DNA of 64,000 bases from Bubalus kerabau (taxonomy: Eukaryota > Chordata > Mammalia > Artiodactyla > Bovidae): the NCBI RefSeq assembly GCF_029407905.1, contig NC_073627.1, positions 136,165,697 through 136,229,696 of the forward strand, written 5' to 3'. The translations under genes and the position numbers were made by a program. The notes beneath the pieces were generated by a model. It worked only from the letters and a program-made list of their open reading frames with translations, was not told where the DNA came from and searched no databases. Below, one piece after another: positions 1 through 38,436 of the stretch (its first letter is position 1; every line of letters begins with the position of its first letter).

Positions 1-1784
1 TACTTCTCTTTACATTGCTTAAAATAAAGAACATAAAGCTTTTTATCTTTAGGAGAATATAAATTGGTACAGTTTCTATGACAGTCAGCTTGACAATATC
101 TCTCAATTATAAATGGCCTTGGCCTTTATTCCAGAATTTCTACTTCTAAAATGTAATCCTTTGGCTATTATCATTCATGATCTTCGATCCTCATTATTCA
201 CGAATTCTGCTTTGCAAATCTGCCTGCTTGTTGTTATTTGTAACCCCAGAGTCAGTACTCTCAGCAATTCCAGTCACTCACAGACATTCATGTGTACAGA
301 GCAATGGAAAATTTGGGTCACCCGTTGCATGTTCCCGCTGAGGTTGAAGGCACAGTTGCTCTGCCTTCTTATTTCAACTCTCACACTATAAGCAAGTATT
401 TTTTCTGTGCTGTATTTAGTGAAGCATTTCCCACATTTTTGTTGGTGTTTTGCTGTTTAAAATCACCCCAAGCATAGTACTGAAGTGCTGTCTATTGTTC
501 TTATGTGCCAGAAGGCTGTGGTGTGTTAGATAAGTTTCATTCAGGAATAAGTATGGCACTATTGGCCATGAGTCTCATGTTAATGAATCAACACTATATC
601 TTAAATCAGGTGTCTTTGCACAGAAACACAATAAAACAAGGTTATGTGTTGATTAGTTTGTGAAAATGTTGTGACCAGAGGCTCAGTGGACCCTAACCAT
701 GTGTTTCCCCTAGGAGTAGTGGTTCAGTGTTCTGTCATTAAGTTTTGCAGCAACTTTATATAGAACATAGCTACTGCAAGTAATGGGAATCCACTGTACT
801 TGAAAATGTGTAAAATGCATGTGCAAGGTTTTTGCTTCCTGCATTCTTTATGCTGAAGGATTTTAAACAACCTAAACATTCAATAGAAGACTAGTTAAAT
901 AAATGGTTGTACATCCCGACAAAGGAATATACCAGACGATGCAATGAGAATTTTTTTTTTTAATGAAAAAAAGAAAACAAATCCTTTATATGCTGATTGG
1001 AATAATCACTAGTATAAAGTGAAGAAGAAAAAAAAGAAAAAAAAAAGACCTACGAAAAAGCTATGTGTACGATGGTAACATGATAACATTTCTTAAAGGG
1101 GGCTATGCATGTGTATGTGTATAATTGCTTGAAATTGAGTAAAGTATCTCTGAAGGGGGTCTCAAAGAAATCACAGACATTGGATGATTCCAGGGTAACT
1201 GGAAGATAGAGGTAGGCTGGAGGGAGACATTTCACTGTAGAACTTTTTGTATCTTTCCATTGTGAATAAATGTGCAACCTGTTTTAAAACTTATTGAACA
1301 TAATAAGAAACAAAGACTAAACCTAAATTAAATAATTAGCACTTGGATAATTCTGGGATAATTTTGTATCCTCTAGTTCTTCCTGTTGGTTATTTGCCAT
1401 TCAGAAAGCACCTATTCAGTTGTTAGTACCTACTACACACACACTGCTGTGGTATTAATACTTTTTTAATATCAAGATACCAAGAAAAGTTTTGATGTAT
1501 TATTATTGTTATGAGTTTTGTGGGTTAAAGAAAAAAATTAAAAGGTAGGGGAGCTCTCCTTCTGTCCCAGGGTTGTCCGTTATGTACGTCCTTGATCTGG
1601 AATGAGGTGTATCAGTGACATGGGAAAACAAGAGTGATGATTGCTAAGCTATTAATAAAAGTTCAGTGGTAATGAAAACCTGTAAATTTAAAACAGATTC
1701 ATTTCATCTTAATTTTTCCCCTGCCTCCTATTAAAAGACAAGTGTCTTCATTCTGAATTTATGTTTTCTAATTTTCTTTTACAG
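1..1784 (+). other. PPP3CC: PPP3CC intron, left part (window starts inside it)
   Basis: AT-rich intronic DNA upstream of the first visible exon, ending in a pyrimidine tract and AG at 1783-1784. No exon or open reading frame of note is seen. The stretch around 850-1290 resembles the 3' tail of an old interspersed repeat (A-rich blocks at 950-1050, then a segment ending in AATAAATG), but I cannot name its family with confidence. Confidence 0.7.
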
Positions 1785-27749
<25,965 letters not shown>

Positions 27750-28035
27750 CAGTCCATGTTATTTATTTATTATCGGAAAGCTAAACACAAACAACTTAAA
27801 CAACTTAAACCTGGAGGTGCATTCAAAATACACTCTGCATTTACTCTGTAAGAAACGTGACCCTTTTATAAATTCTTTTAATTTATGTTTAATATATATG
27901 TAAAATGCATCTGTTTCTTTTTTCCTTTTTTTTCCCCCCCTCTAATTTTTAGGAACTGATCTGATTGTCTGACACATAGTGAAGTCGTGTGTTATAAAGG
28001 GGACTGTCCCCAAATAAAAGGGCCTTGGAAACCGC
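27750..28035 (+). other. PPP3CC: PPP3CC 3' UTR
   Basis: The UTR runs from the stop codon to an inferred cleavage site 15-25 nt beyond the AATAAA at 28013-28018. It is AT-rich with an ATTTATTTATT element at about 27762. A second AATAAA at 28347-28352 could serve a longer transcript. Confidence 0.7.
28013..28018 (+). terminator. PPP3CC: Poly(A) signal AATAAA
   Basis: Canonical hexamer 264 nt after the stop codon, the first AATAAA downstream of the PPP3CC stop. Confidence 0.75.
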
Positions 28036-28667
28036 TTCCCTGGCTTTCTGACTTGAACTAGTCAGCCTTTTCTCTTGTTTTTGGAGGTAGTATTGTTCAT
28101 TTCAGGCTAATCATTTTGCAAACACAAAAAGGTGTTTTCTTTTTCCTTTTCTACAGGGTACCACTGAAAAATATCTCTTAGATTTCAGTGGCTAAAACTT
28201 CTCTTCTTATGGAAAACTTGATTATAGTAGAACTCCTCAGTGAATAACCCAAACCCAGTGATTTTAAGGGCCAAGGGAAATGCTTTCCATAATAACCTAC
28301 TCTCTTCTGGACTCTCAGTTACTCTTAATGTATCCTGGTATGGCAAAATAAAAAATAATGAGGGATTTTTTTGTAGAATGACTTAAAATTTATTCATCTA
28401 ACCTTGAGCATGATTGGTTTAAACTTCCCTTAGAACTTTGGAGATTTCTTAACTGTTGCCAGATTCTTTTGCTTTTATTTTTGAATCCTAGGTAATTTAC
28501 CTCATCTGCAAAGGAAGTGACATTGCTAAATATTTTATAAATGCCCTCTGTAGAACCTTCGACAGTTATGCCCTTCCGTGTTACTGCATCAGCTCTCACA
28601 TCTCTTCTCTCTGTCTTCCATCTGTTTTTCTGTGTCGACATTTTTGAAACCAACTGGGGCCCCTGGA

Positions 28668-28795
28668 GGAAAGCATGGCAACCCACTCCAGTATTCTTGC
28701 CTAGAGAACCCCATGGGCAGAGGAGCCTGGTGGGCTACAGTCCATAGGGTTGCAAAGAGTCAGACGCGACTGAAGTGACTTAGCACGTGCACACA
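28668..28795 (+). mobile_element. Bov-tA/BovA fragment
   Basis: ATGGCAACCCACTCCAGTAT to GACTGAAGTGACTTAGCACG. The tRNA head is missing. Confidence 0.88.
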
Positions 28796-29189
28796 GGGTT
28801 GTGGAAACTGACTAGGTTAAAACGGTCCCCTTGTGAACTGCAAGTCTTGCTACAGGGCATTCCTGTCTATCAAATACTGGGACGTTCCTCCATTTTTTTA
28901 GCACTCATTAGGTTGCAATTGTGTATTAGTCTCTGTCACATATTTTAGAATATAAAACAAGTGTTCAGATATAGTGTTTGAATAATCTTCCCTTAGTTTT
29001 TCAGGTCACAACCAACTAGTGAAGAACATTTCAGGGATCCTTAGGCTCCCATTTTTGGTTTAGCCTGGTGACAGGTGCCATGTCATAATAACTCATCAGT
29101 CAGCCTTGAAACATGTATCCCAGGAAGTAGTACTTTATATTCGGAGCTTGGAGGACACCAGAAAACATTTTTCAAAAAAATACAACTTC

Positions 29190-29338
29190 AGGGAATTCTC
29201 TGGTTGCCCAGTAGTTACAAATCCCCCACATGTTCACTGCTGAGGGCCTGAGGTTCAGTCCTGGTCAGGAAACTAAACTCCCTCAAGCCACATGGTGTGG
29301 CTCAAAAAAGAAACAACAGCAAAAAAAACAAACAAACA
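29190..29338 (+). mobile_element. CHR-type SINE
   Basis: GGGAATTCTCTGGTTGCCCA head, GGTTCAGTCCTGGTCAGG core and an AAACAAACAAAC tail. More diverged than the other CHR copies. Confidence 0.8.
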
Positions 29339-30189
29339 TAATTTCATAAGGAGAATGAGGATTAAGCCCATCTATTTCTGTTTTCCTATACCTTGCTAAC
29401 AGTTCCCGATTTGTTTATGACAGAAATCAAAGTATTTTGGAGGTTGGAATCTGACGGCATAGATTGCTCTCTTAACAAAAAAGATAGGAAGGATATTGAG
29501 ACGAAGAGAAAAAAATCTCTTTTTGGATTGTGAGTAAAACTTCTGAAAGGAGGGAGAGTCTCCAGTAGCTGTCTTTACTGATCATCATTTCTTTATAATC
29601 AGAGGAATTGATCACCTAGATATCCTCATACTCCTCTTTCCCCCAGTCCCAACAGAGAAAGGGCTGCCATCTTGGAAATCTCATGTAACACTGACCATCA
29701 GTTCACAAGTTTGATGGATGGGTGTCCCTGATCCCATTCTCTTGTCCATCGAGGCTATTCTTACACATACACGGTCCACAGGTAGAAACCTTGGGCTTCG
29801 ATCATAAGGGCTTCAGTCAAGAGGCAAATAAGGAAGTAGTTACTTTAAATCCTTATAAGCAAAAATTATATTAGTTTTTTAAAAAAGAAGTTACTTAGGA
29901 AGGTCTTCATTTTCTTCTCAAAATGAAGTAGTATGATAAAACAATTTTCCTTGACAGAGCTGAGGGAAAAGATGTATTTTACAGGTACCCTTTGAGCAGT
30001 TGAAGTACCAGCCAAAAGTTAAGTGGTCACAATTCAAGAAAATTAGAAGGGGTTTAAAAGAGCAAAAGCTCTTATAGGAAGTTGGGTTTGGAAATCCTGT
30101 TGAATGCTAGAGGTAAAAGCATTTCTTATGTTCTGTGGAAGGCTGGGGTGTGTACTTCAATGCTTTAGAAAGTTGTGTGGTGAGTGTAA

Positions 30190-30316
30190 TACAGTGCGTG
30201 CGTGCCAAGTCACTTCAGTTGTGTCTGACTCTGTACAACATGGACTATATGTAGCCCACCAGGCTTCTCCGCCCATGGGGTTTCCCAGGTAAGAACACTG
30301 GAATGGGTGGCCATTA
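30190..30316 (-). mobile_element. Bov-tA/BovA fragment, antisense
   Basis: CAAGTCACTTCAGTTGTGTC through GGTAAGAACACTGGAATGGG, matching BovA in reverse orientation. Confidence 0.85.
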
Positions 30317-31333
30317 ACTCCAGACCACAGTCAGTGTGCCTGTATGGGCATCTGCACCTGTGATTCAAGACCGTCTAGAAGATGTGAGCCTTAGGAATAT
30401 ATTGTAATAACGGTACTTGTTCTTCCCTTTAGACTTCATTGGAGGATTTTAACCTATTTTTTTAATGTTTTAATCTAAACAACTCCCAAGAGGGCTGGTG
30501 GCCTGCCCTCAGTTTGTCATAGGGCTACCTGGGGCCTGATCATTTGCCTGGAGTCATCATTTCAAACATTTTAATGCTCTCAGTGCTCTGCAGTGTCGCT
30601 GTTTTGAAAACCTCTTCTGTTTTTACTAAATCTTTCCTCTGAATGTTTGCTCTAAAGATACTGGAAATACTTTTCTCTTGTTCTCCCTCACTTTAAAGTT
30701 CACAGGGACCTTATTCAACTCTTCTCATGGTGGGGGGCAGCGGGGGCGGGGGGCACTTTCTATATCTTTGTGAACTTTTCTGAAATAACCATTTTTGAAA
30801 TAACACTTCCCAAAACTCAGTTTTCCCAATTTTGTTTACTTCCATGTTATACAAAATTTCAGAGTGATCAGTTGACAGTTCTCATTAATCAAAATTTCAG
30901 TACTTATCTAATACAAGTTCAAAACATACATCCGTTTCTAATTTCTGTGTCCTGGATATTTACAGCAAAAGCAAAACAAATAAACTGTGTGTGTGTGACA
31001 GAATGCTAAAACAAAAGCAGCCTGTTTTCTTGAAAACCTTAGGTTATGGGTATAGACATTGCTAATTCACTGGGCTTTTTTGACTAGATATTGACCGTCA
31101 AAGCGAAAATGGCTTATCACACCAATGGGCATGATGTGCCTTCTTGCCTAAGACAGAAGCATCAGACTCCAGGAATATCGGTGTTTTTCATATCTTTTAA
31201 TCTATGTTTACATAGCCTTCTCTGTTCCTACAGAACAGATACAGTTCCATGAAACAAGTTTTTCTCAGTAGCAAAGATTTGCTTTCTTATCCTGGTAACA
31301 GGATATCTGATTTCATGACATTATTCAAAATAG

Positions 31334-31539
31334 GGCTTCCCTAGTGGCTCAGATGGTAAAGAATCTGCCTGCAATGCAGGATACATGGATTTGATCCCTG
31401 GGTCGGAAAGATCCCCTAGAGAAGGGCATGGCAACCCACTCCAGTATTCTCACCTGGGAAGTCCCATGGACAGAGGAGCCTGGCGTGCTTCAGTCCGTGG
31501 GGTCGCAAAGAGTCGGACATGATTGAGTGACTAACACAC
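31334..31539 (+). mobile_element. Bov-tA SINE with 11-bp target-site duplication
   Basis: Complete element (GGCTTCCCTAGTGGCTCAGA head to GATTGAGTGACTAACACAC tail) flanked by ATTCAAAATAG at 31323-31333 and 31540-31550. Confidence 0.93.
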
Positions 31540-33547
31540 ATTCAAAATAGGAAAAGAAATGTTCTTACTTGTTTTGTAAACAGAATGTCATTATTTAATA
31601 TCCTTATGGAGCAAGGGTGGGATTCCTTAGAGTTGGATAACTTGGGGCCTTGGCATTGTCCCTTAGATCCTCTTCTGAGTTATTTTAACACATAAAGTTT
31701 GAGGTGGCTGCTCTAAGAAAAATATTATAAACCATGCCTACATGAGATACAGCTGGATTCACTACTCATGGTCATTACTCAAGAGTCTCTCTAGCCTCAG
31801 AGTAAATAAGGCTGAAATCTGTTCCCTCTACTCTCCCTTGTTTTATGTAAATATTGTTTGCTGATCTCCAGAATTTTCGATTGTACCATACCTATACATA
31901 TAAAACTCAAGCTCATGAGAATTAAGTTCATCCTGACCACTCTGGGTGACCAGTCAGTTAAAATGGTTTAGAACAATCTTGTTACTGGATTGACTGATTC
32001 ATAGTTTTTCTCTATATTAATTATCAGGGGTGTTTCTTTTTCCCCTCTCATTTTTGTATTGAAAATTATTTTCGCACCCATAAAGACTTGTTGATGTATC
32101 ATTCTAGAATCTCCAACATTTATCATAGTTGTTACAGTAACTGTGGAACCCAAGGTTTTCAGAGGATTGTTCAGCTTTCCGTATCCCTGCAGAAAAGACC
32201 AGAGGGAAGGTGAACCCAGAGCCTGGGTTGTGGGAGTGAGGCTCCAATTTCCTAAATCATTTGTGATTATAAACATGGATTCCCACCTTGCCTGTCACCC
32301 AGGTCTACAGGTTTTCTGAAATCTGCTATACGAGAGAGGAAAGAGCAGGCTAGGGGAACCCAAGAATAGCTGGAGAAGGGTTTTTATTACCTGGAGCATA
32401 GCACTGAAGCATTGACATCCCACAGTCCCTCTTCAGCTCTGCTGTGATCAAAGGCTCCTAGGAGAGTCATAAGAAAGAGCAGATGCGTGTAGGGGAAGGA
32501 AGTCGTGTAGTTGAAAAACAGGGTCATTCCTCTTGAGTCCAGCAGAGAACTGTATTCACAGGAGAGCTCTGTGCCATTGACAAGAGTGCGAAAGAGGAAG
32601 CCTACATGACTTTGAGACTTGTGACCTGACCTGCCTCTGTCCAGCCAACCACATTGAATGGGGTCAGTTAGCTGCCTTCATCTATGGAGTCACAAAGGTA
32701 AAGATGATCCTGGAGAGTATATTCCCTCCAGGGAGGCCATGGCCTCACGCCCCAGCAACCTTGGCATGACTTGCTAAATAACACCTTTGTCCAAGACAGG
32801 GTTATGTGTCTTCTCCTCTCTACACCCTCATGAGCAGTCCAGGTGGCTTAAGATCAAGAAGGGAGGACATGGATGTGGACCATCCCTCTGAGCAGCCCTA
32901 AGGGAGGGCCATGCACACTGCCTTTTTGTAAGTCTTTGCCCCGATTCCCTTCATTCCCTTAACATAGCTGTCTTCAAATAACTTTCTGTTTTTTTTGCAT
33001 GTTAAAGTGAAGTGCATGTAATAAGGAGGTGGTCTACTGTAGATTTTGATTTGTGGCAACAAAGATAGGATTTTTGTCTGTCAGAGAAACTTTCTGGAGA
33101 CACCATCACGAATGCCTCACTTCCTTTCTCAGCGCACTGTGACCCAAAGCTGTGTTTCCTAATAGAGATGTCAGCAGGCATTTTTCCAAGAAAGGATCTG
33201 GGCTTTGCTTCCTAAATGAGACAGTTAGACATATGAGACTAGCTGGTGGTGTATTTTTTTGAGGCTTTTCTGAATGATGGATTATTTGCTTGTGCTTAGA
33301 GATTACTGGCTTTTTCTTGCTTTCTGTTATGTTAAAGCAAATGGTATAAATGTTATTTATTAGTAGAAATTTAATAAAATAAGTTTTTTGTGAACAAAAA
33401 ATTAATTTGTTAGAACTTTCTTACTGTATGGTGGAAGTCATCTTGGGAAAAAAAAGCAGAAAACAACTCTTCAGATTAAATGTTAACGTTATTGGCTCCC
33501 TGTGTCTTTATTTCCTATGTTTCCTGGTGGAGGCACTTGTATTTGGT

Positions 33548-33667
33548 TCTTGTTGATTCATACCTGACTCTTCTGCAACCCCATGATCTGTAGCCTCTAG
33601 GCTCCTCTGTCCTTGGGATTCTCCAGGCAAAAATACTGGAGTCAGTTGTCATTTCCTTCTCCAGGGC
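33548..33667 (-). mobile_element. Bov-tA/BovA fragment, antisense
   Basis: CTGACTCTTCTGCAACCCCA to GTCATTTCCTTCTCCAGGG, directly abutting the 3' end of the BovB LINE that follows. Confidence 0.85.
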
Positions 33668-34960
33668 TCTTCAGTTCAGTTCAGTTCAGTTCAGTCCCTC
33701 AGTCATGTCCGACTCTTTGAGACCCCATGAATCGCAGCATGCCAGGCCTCCCTGTCCATCACCAACTCCCGGAGTTCACTCAGACTCACGTCCATCGAGT
33801 CAGTGATGCCATCCAGCCATCTCATCCTCTGTCATCCCCTTCTCCTCCTGCCCCCAATCCCTCCCAGCATCAGAGTCTTTTCCAATGAGTCAGCTCTTCG
33901 CATGAGGTGGCCAAAGTACTGGAGTTTCAGCTTCAGCGTCATTCCCTCCAGAGAAATCCCAGGGCTGATCTTCAGAATGGACTGGTTGAATCTCCTTGCA
34001 GTCCAAGGGACTCTCAAGAGTCTTCTCCAACACCACAGTTCAAAAGCATCAATTCTTTGGCGCTCAGCCTTCTTCACAGCCCAACTCTCACATCCATACA
34101 TGACCACAGGAAAAACCATAGCCTTGACTAGACGGACATTTGTTGGCAAAGTAATGTCTCTGCTTTTGAATATGCCTTCTAGGTTGGTCATAACTTTCCT
34201 TCCAAGGAGTAAGCATCTTTTAATTTCATGGTTGCACACCATCTGCAGTGATTTTGGAGCCCCCCAAAATAAAGTCTGACACTGTTTCCCCATCTATTTC
34301 CCATGAAGTGATGGGACTGGATGCCATGATCTTCGTTTTCTGAATGTTGAGCTTTAAGCCAACTTTTTCACTCTCCACTTTCACTTTCACATCAAGAGGC
34401 TTTTTAGTTCCTCTTCACTTTCTGCCATAAGGGTGGTGTCATCTGCATATCTGAGGTTATTGATATTTCTCCTGGCAATCTTGATTCCAGCTTGTGTTCC
34501 TTCCAGTCCAGCGTTTCTTTCTCATGATGTACTCTGCATATAAGTTAAATAAGCAGGCTGACAATATACAGCCTTGACGAACTCCTTTTCCTATTTGGAA
34601 CCAATCTGTTGTTCCATGTCCAGTTCTAACTTGCTTCCTGACCTGCATACAGATTTCTCAAGAGGCAGGTCAGGTGGTCTGGTATTCCCATCTCTTTCAG
34701 AATTTTCCACAGTTTATTGTGAGCCACACAGTCAAGGCTTTGGCATAGTCAATGAAGCAGAAATAGATGTTTTTCTGGAACTCTCTTGCTTTTTCCATGA
34801 TCCATCGGATGTTGGCAATTTGATCTCTGGTTCCTCTGCCTTTTCTAAAACCAGCTTGAACATCTGGAAGTTCATGGTTCACGTATTGCTGAAGCCTGGC
34901 TTGGAGAATTTTGAGCATTACTTTACTAGCGTGTGAGATGAGTGCAATTGTGCGGTAGTT

Positions 34961-36472
34961 TCAGCATTCTTTGGCATTGCCTTTCTTTGGGATTGGAATG
35001 AAAACTGACCTTTTCCAGTCCTGTGGCCACTGCTGAGTTTTCCAAATTTGCTGGCATATTGAGTGCAGCACTTTCACAGCATCATCTTTCAGGATTTGGA
35101 ATAGGTCAACTGGAATTCCATCACCTCCACTAGCTTTGTTCATAGTGATGCTTCCTAAGGCCCACTTGACTTCACATTCCAGGATGTCTGGCTCTAGGTC
35201 AGTGATCACACCATCGTGATTATCTGGGTCATGAAGATCTTTTTTGTACAGTTCTTCTGTGTATTCTTGCCACCTCTTCTTAATATCTTCTGCTTCTGTT
35301 AGGTCCATACCATTTCTGTCCTTTATCGAGCCCATCTTTGCATGAAATATTCCCTTGGTATCTCTAGTTTTCTTGAAGAGATCTCTAGTCTTTCCCATTC
35401 TGTTTTCCTCTATTTCTTTGCATTGATTGCTGAGGAAGGCTTTCTTATCTCTTCTTGTTATTCTTTGGAACTCTGCATTCAGATGTGTATATCTTTCCTT
35501 TTCTCCTTTGCTTTTTGCTTCTCTTCTTTTCACAGCTATTTGTAAGGCCTCGCCAGACAGCCATTTTGCTTTTTTGCATTTCTTTTCCATGGGGATGGTC
35601 TTGATCCCTGTCTCCTGTACAATGTCACGAACCTCATTCCATAGTTCATCAGGCACTCTATCTATCAGATCTAGGCCCTTAAGTTTATTTCTCACTTCCA
35701 CTGTATAATCATAAGGGATTTGATTTAGGTCATACCTGAATTGTCTAGTGGTTTTCCCTACTTTCTTCAATTTCAGTCTGAATTTGGTAATAAGGAGTTC
35801 ATGATCTGAGCCACAGTCAGCTCCTGGTCTTGTTTTTGTTGACTGTATAGAGCTTCTCCATCTTTGGCTGCAAAGAATATAATCAGTCTGATTTTGGTGT
35901 TGACCACCTGGTGATGTCCATGTGTAGAGTCTTCTCTTGTGTTGTTGGAAGAGGGTGTTTGCTATGACCAGTGCATTTTCTTGGCAAAACTCTATTAGTC
36001 TTTGCCCTGCTTCATTCCGTATTCCAAGGCCAAATTTGCCTGTTATTCCAGGTGTTTCTTGACTTCCTACTTTTGCATTCCAGTCCCCTATAATGAAAAG
36101 GACATCTTTTTTGGGTGTTAGTTCTAAAAGGTCTTGTAGGTCTTCATAGAACTGTTCAACTTCAGCTTCTTCAGCATTACTGGTTGGGGCATAGACTTGG
36201 ATTACTGTGATATTGAATGGTTTGCCTTGGAAACGAACAGAGATCATTCTGTCGTTTTTGAGATTGCATCCAAGTACTGCATTTCGGACTCTTTTGTTGA
36301 CCATGATGGCCACTCCATTTCTTCTGAGGGATTTCTGCCTGCAGTAGTAGATATAATGGTCATCTGAGTTAAATTCACCCATTCCAGTCCATTTCAGTTC
36401 GCTGATTCCTAGAAGGTCGACATTCACTCTTGCCATCTCTTCTTTGACCACTTCCAATTTGCCTTGATTCAT
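34961..36472 (-). pseudogene. BovB endonuclease/reverse-transcriptase open frame (truncated by stop)
   Basis: A frame of 503 codons starts MNQGKLEVVKEEMARVNVDL. The APE-like endonuclease spans roughly the first 240 residues (ISELKWTG, GDWNAK, TDYILCS, SDHELL) and is followed by the linker and start of the reverse transcriptase (ITMNKASGGDGIPV, WKRSVFIPIPKKGN). It ends at a TGA where the copy at 49454-51092 has a Ser codon, so the premature stop is a point change. The YADD-containing region follows in broken frames. Not a host gene. Confidence 0.93.
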
Positions 36473-36948
36473 GGACCTGACATTCTAGGTTCCTATGCAA
36501 TATTGCTCTTTACAGCATCAGACCTTGCTTCTATCACCAGTCACATCCACAGCTGGGTATTGTTTTTGCTTTGGCTCCATTCCTTCATTCTTTCTGGAGT
36601 TATTTCTCCACTGATCTCCAGTAGCATATTGGGCACCTACTGACCTGGGGAGTTCCTCTTTCAGTATCCTATCATTTTGTCTTTTCATACTGTTCATGGG
36701 GTTCTCAAGGCAAGAATACTGAAGTGGTTTGCCATTCCCTTCTCCAGTGGACCACATTCTGTCAGATCTCTCCACCATGACCCGCCCATCTTGGGTTGCC
36801 CCACGGGCATGGCTTAGTTTCACTGAGTTAGACAAGGCTGTGGTCCTAGTGTGATTAGATTGACTAGTTTTCTGTGAGTATGGTTTCAGTGTGTCTGCCC
36901 TCTGATGCCCTCTTGCAACACCTACCATCTTACTTGGGTTTCTCTTAC

Positions 36949-37285
36949 CCTGGGCGTGGGGTATCTCTTCACGGTTGCTCCAGCAAAGCACAGCCGCTGC
37001 TCCTTACCTTGGACGAGGGGTATCTCCTCACCGTAGCCCTTCCTGACCTTCAACATGGGATAGCTCCTCTAGGCCCTCCCCGCGCAGCCACTGCTCCTTG
37101 GACGTGGGGTTGGTCCTCCCAGCCACTGCCCCTGACCTCGGACGTGGGGTAGCTCCTCCCGGCCGCCGCCCCTGACCTCAGACTTGGGTAGCTCTTCTCA
37201 GAGTTCCTGCGCCGTTGCAGCCTGGCACTCTCGGCCACTGCCCCTGACCTCGGACATGGGGTAACTCCTCCAGAGCTCTTACCCA
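36949..37285 (-). repeat. GC-rich degenerate tandem units at the BovB 5' head
   Basis: The phrase GGACGTGGGGTAGCTCCTCC or a close variant recurs about seven times at roughly 35-75 bp spacing (for example near 37099, 37141, 37179 and 37252). Each is followed by a CCACTGCCCCTGACCTC-like segment. This is the 5' region of full-length BovB copies and probably holds its promoter. Confidence 0.7.
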
Positions 37286-38163
37286 TTCAGTAATTCCAGA
37301 AGTCAAGGGAAAGGCTGCTGCTTGATGTCTGGTCTGGTCTCTGGTAATGCTAATTCTGCTCATTCCCCTCTCAAGTAAAGGAGTCCCATCACAATAAAAG
37401 GAACCTCTTTCCTTGACCTCCTCAGCTCTCTAGTTTTCATCCTGGTTTGCTGGCTGTGGTGTTGGTTCTATTTCTCCCACTCAGAACCCACTTCCTTATC
37501 CTGGCCTCCTTCCTGGCACTCGGCCTCTGCCAACTCACTCTCAAGTCCCAGCTCCTTCTATGGCATCTCCGGCAGAGGCCGCTACTTGAAGAAAAGGAAG
37601 AAAGACATCCCAGAAAACACACAGTTTTACAAAAGATAAAAATAATTTCTATTAGAGCAGTTTGATAGCTTTGCATTTGATCCTAATAATAGACACAAAT
37701 GAATTCCATCTTGCGAGAAGTCAAATAAGCCAAAGAGGAGTCAAGTGTTGAACCCCTAAGAAAGGAAGTGTCAGGCCAGCTTTTAATTCCTCTGGGAAGT
37801 AGAAATACCAGGAGGTGCTGTGGATTCATAAGAAAAATAACTCCTCTGGCCAGGTGGGGGTTAGGGGACAGGCTCTTTAGACTAGAAAAGGCATCAGTGA
37901 GGAGATTCTATCAGTTATGGTAGTAGAGGTAGAAAGTGTCAGTCAGGACCGACCAAGCCTAAGTAAGGTGATTTCACCGTCAGTACAGACACAGCAAGGA
38001 CCACAGTGCAGCTTTTGGGCTGGAAGACAAGCCCAGATTGCTCATTCCGAAAGAGCTAAGTATGCATGTTGGGCTCTTTGCGATCTCAATAGCATCCTGA
38101 CTTAACAATGTCCTCAGCCAAACCCTCAGTAAAATAAGGTAATATTTGCCCTTATTTCAGTCT

Positions 38164-38436
38164 TTTTTTCTTATTTTTATTAATTGATTTACAATGTTGT
38201 TAATTCCTGTTGTACAGCAAGTGATTCAGTTATAAACATTCTGTTTTTAATATTATTTTACATAATGATTTTTCATAGGGTATTTTTTTAATTGGAGGAC
38301 AATTACTTTACAATGTTGTGTTAGTTTCTGCTATACAACATGAATTGGCTATATGTATACCTATATCCCCTCCCTTTTGAACCTGCCTCCCACCTCACCC
38401 CATCCCACCCCTCTAGGTCATCACAGAGCACCCAGT
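38164..38436 (-). mobile_element. Two bovid L1 3'-end fragments, antisense
   Basis: The first (38164-38275) has TTGTACAGCAAGTGATTCAG. The second (about 38281-38436) runs from a T-rich start through TGGAGGACAATTACTTTACA to CATCACAGAGCACCCAGTTG. Both are reverse-strand L1 3' UTR sequence. The second interrupts or abuts the first. Confidence 0.75.

Larger units (their letters stand above)
28036..33547. other. Intergenic DNA between PPP3CC and the BovB element
   Basis: Contains SINE copies at 28668, 29190, 30190 and 31334 (listed separately). The stretches between them, including 31551-33547, show no exon with splice signals and no RNA gene. Short open frames here have no recognisable domain. 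Confidence 0.55.
33669..37285 (-). mobile_element. BovB (RTE-clade) LINE, near full length but disrupted, antisense
   Basis: Read on the minus strand it runs from a GC-rich repeated 5' head (about 36950-37285), through an upstream open segment (36518-36991), to an APE-type endonuclease and N-terminal reverse-transcriptase frame of 503 codons (34961-36472). The rest of the reverse transcriptase and the C-terminal part follow in broken frames, ending in an AACTG-type repeat tail at 33669. Endonuclease motifs seen include GDWNAKVGSQ and CGSDHELL. RNA-directed DNA synthesis at a nicked target is the family's activity. This copy is dead: a TAG interrupts the frame at 36485-36487, a TGA at 34961-34963, and frameshifts follow. 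Confidence 0.93.

Noticed and set aside
28036..33540. Further exon or gene in the PPP3CC-SORBS3 interval
   Set aside because: No open frame with known domain motifs and paired splice sites was found. Short frames there are chance or SINE-derived.
33803..34279. 158-codon plus-strand open frame, and its relatives at 49587 and 61479
   Set aside because: All three are the antisense of the BovB C-terminal region and recur only because the LINE recurs.
34961..36472. 503-codon minus-strand open frame as a novel host gene
   Set aside because: Its endonuclease and reverse-transcriptase motifs and repeated relatives at 50169 and 62057 show it is BovB. It has no introns and no host-type promoter.
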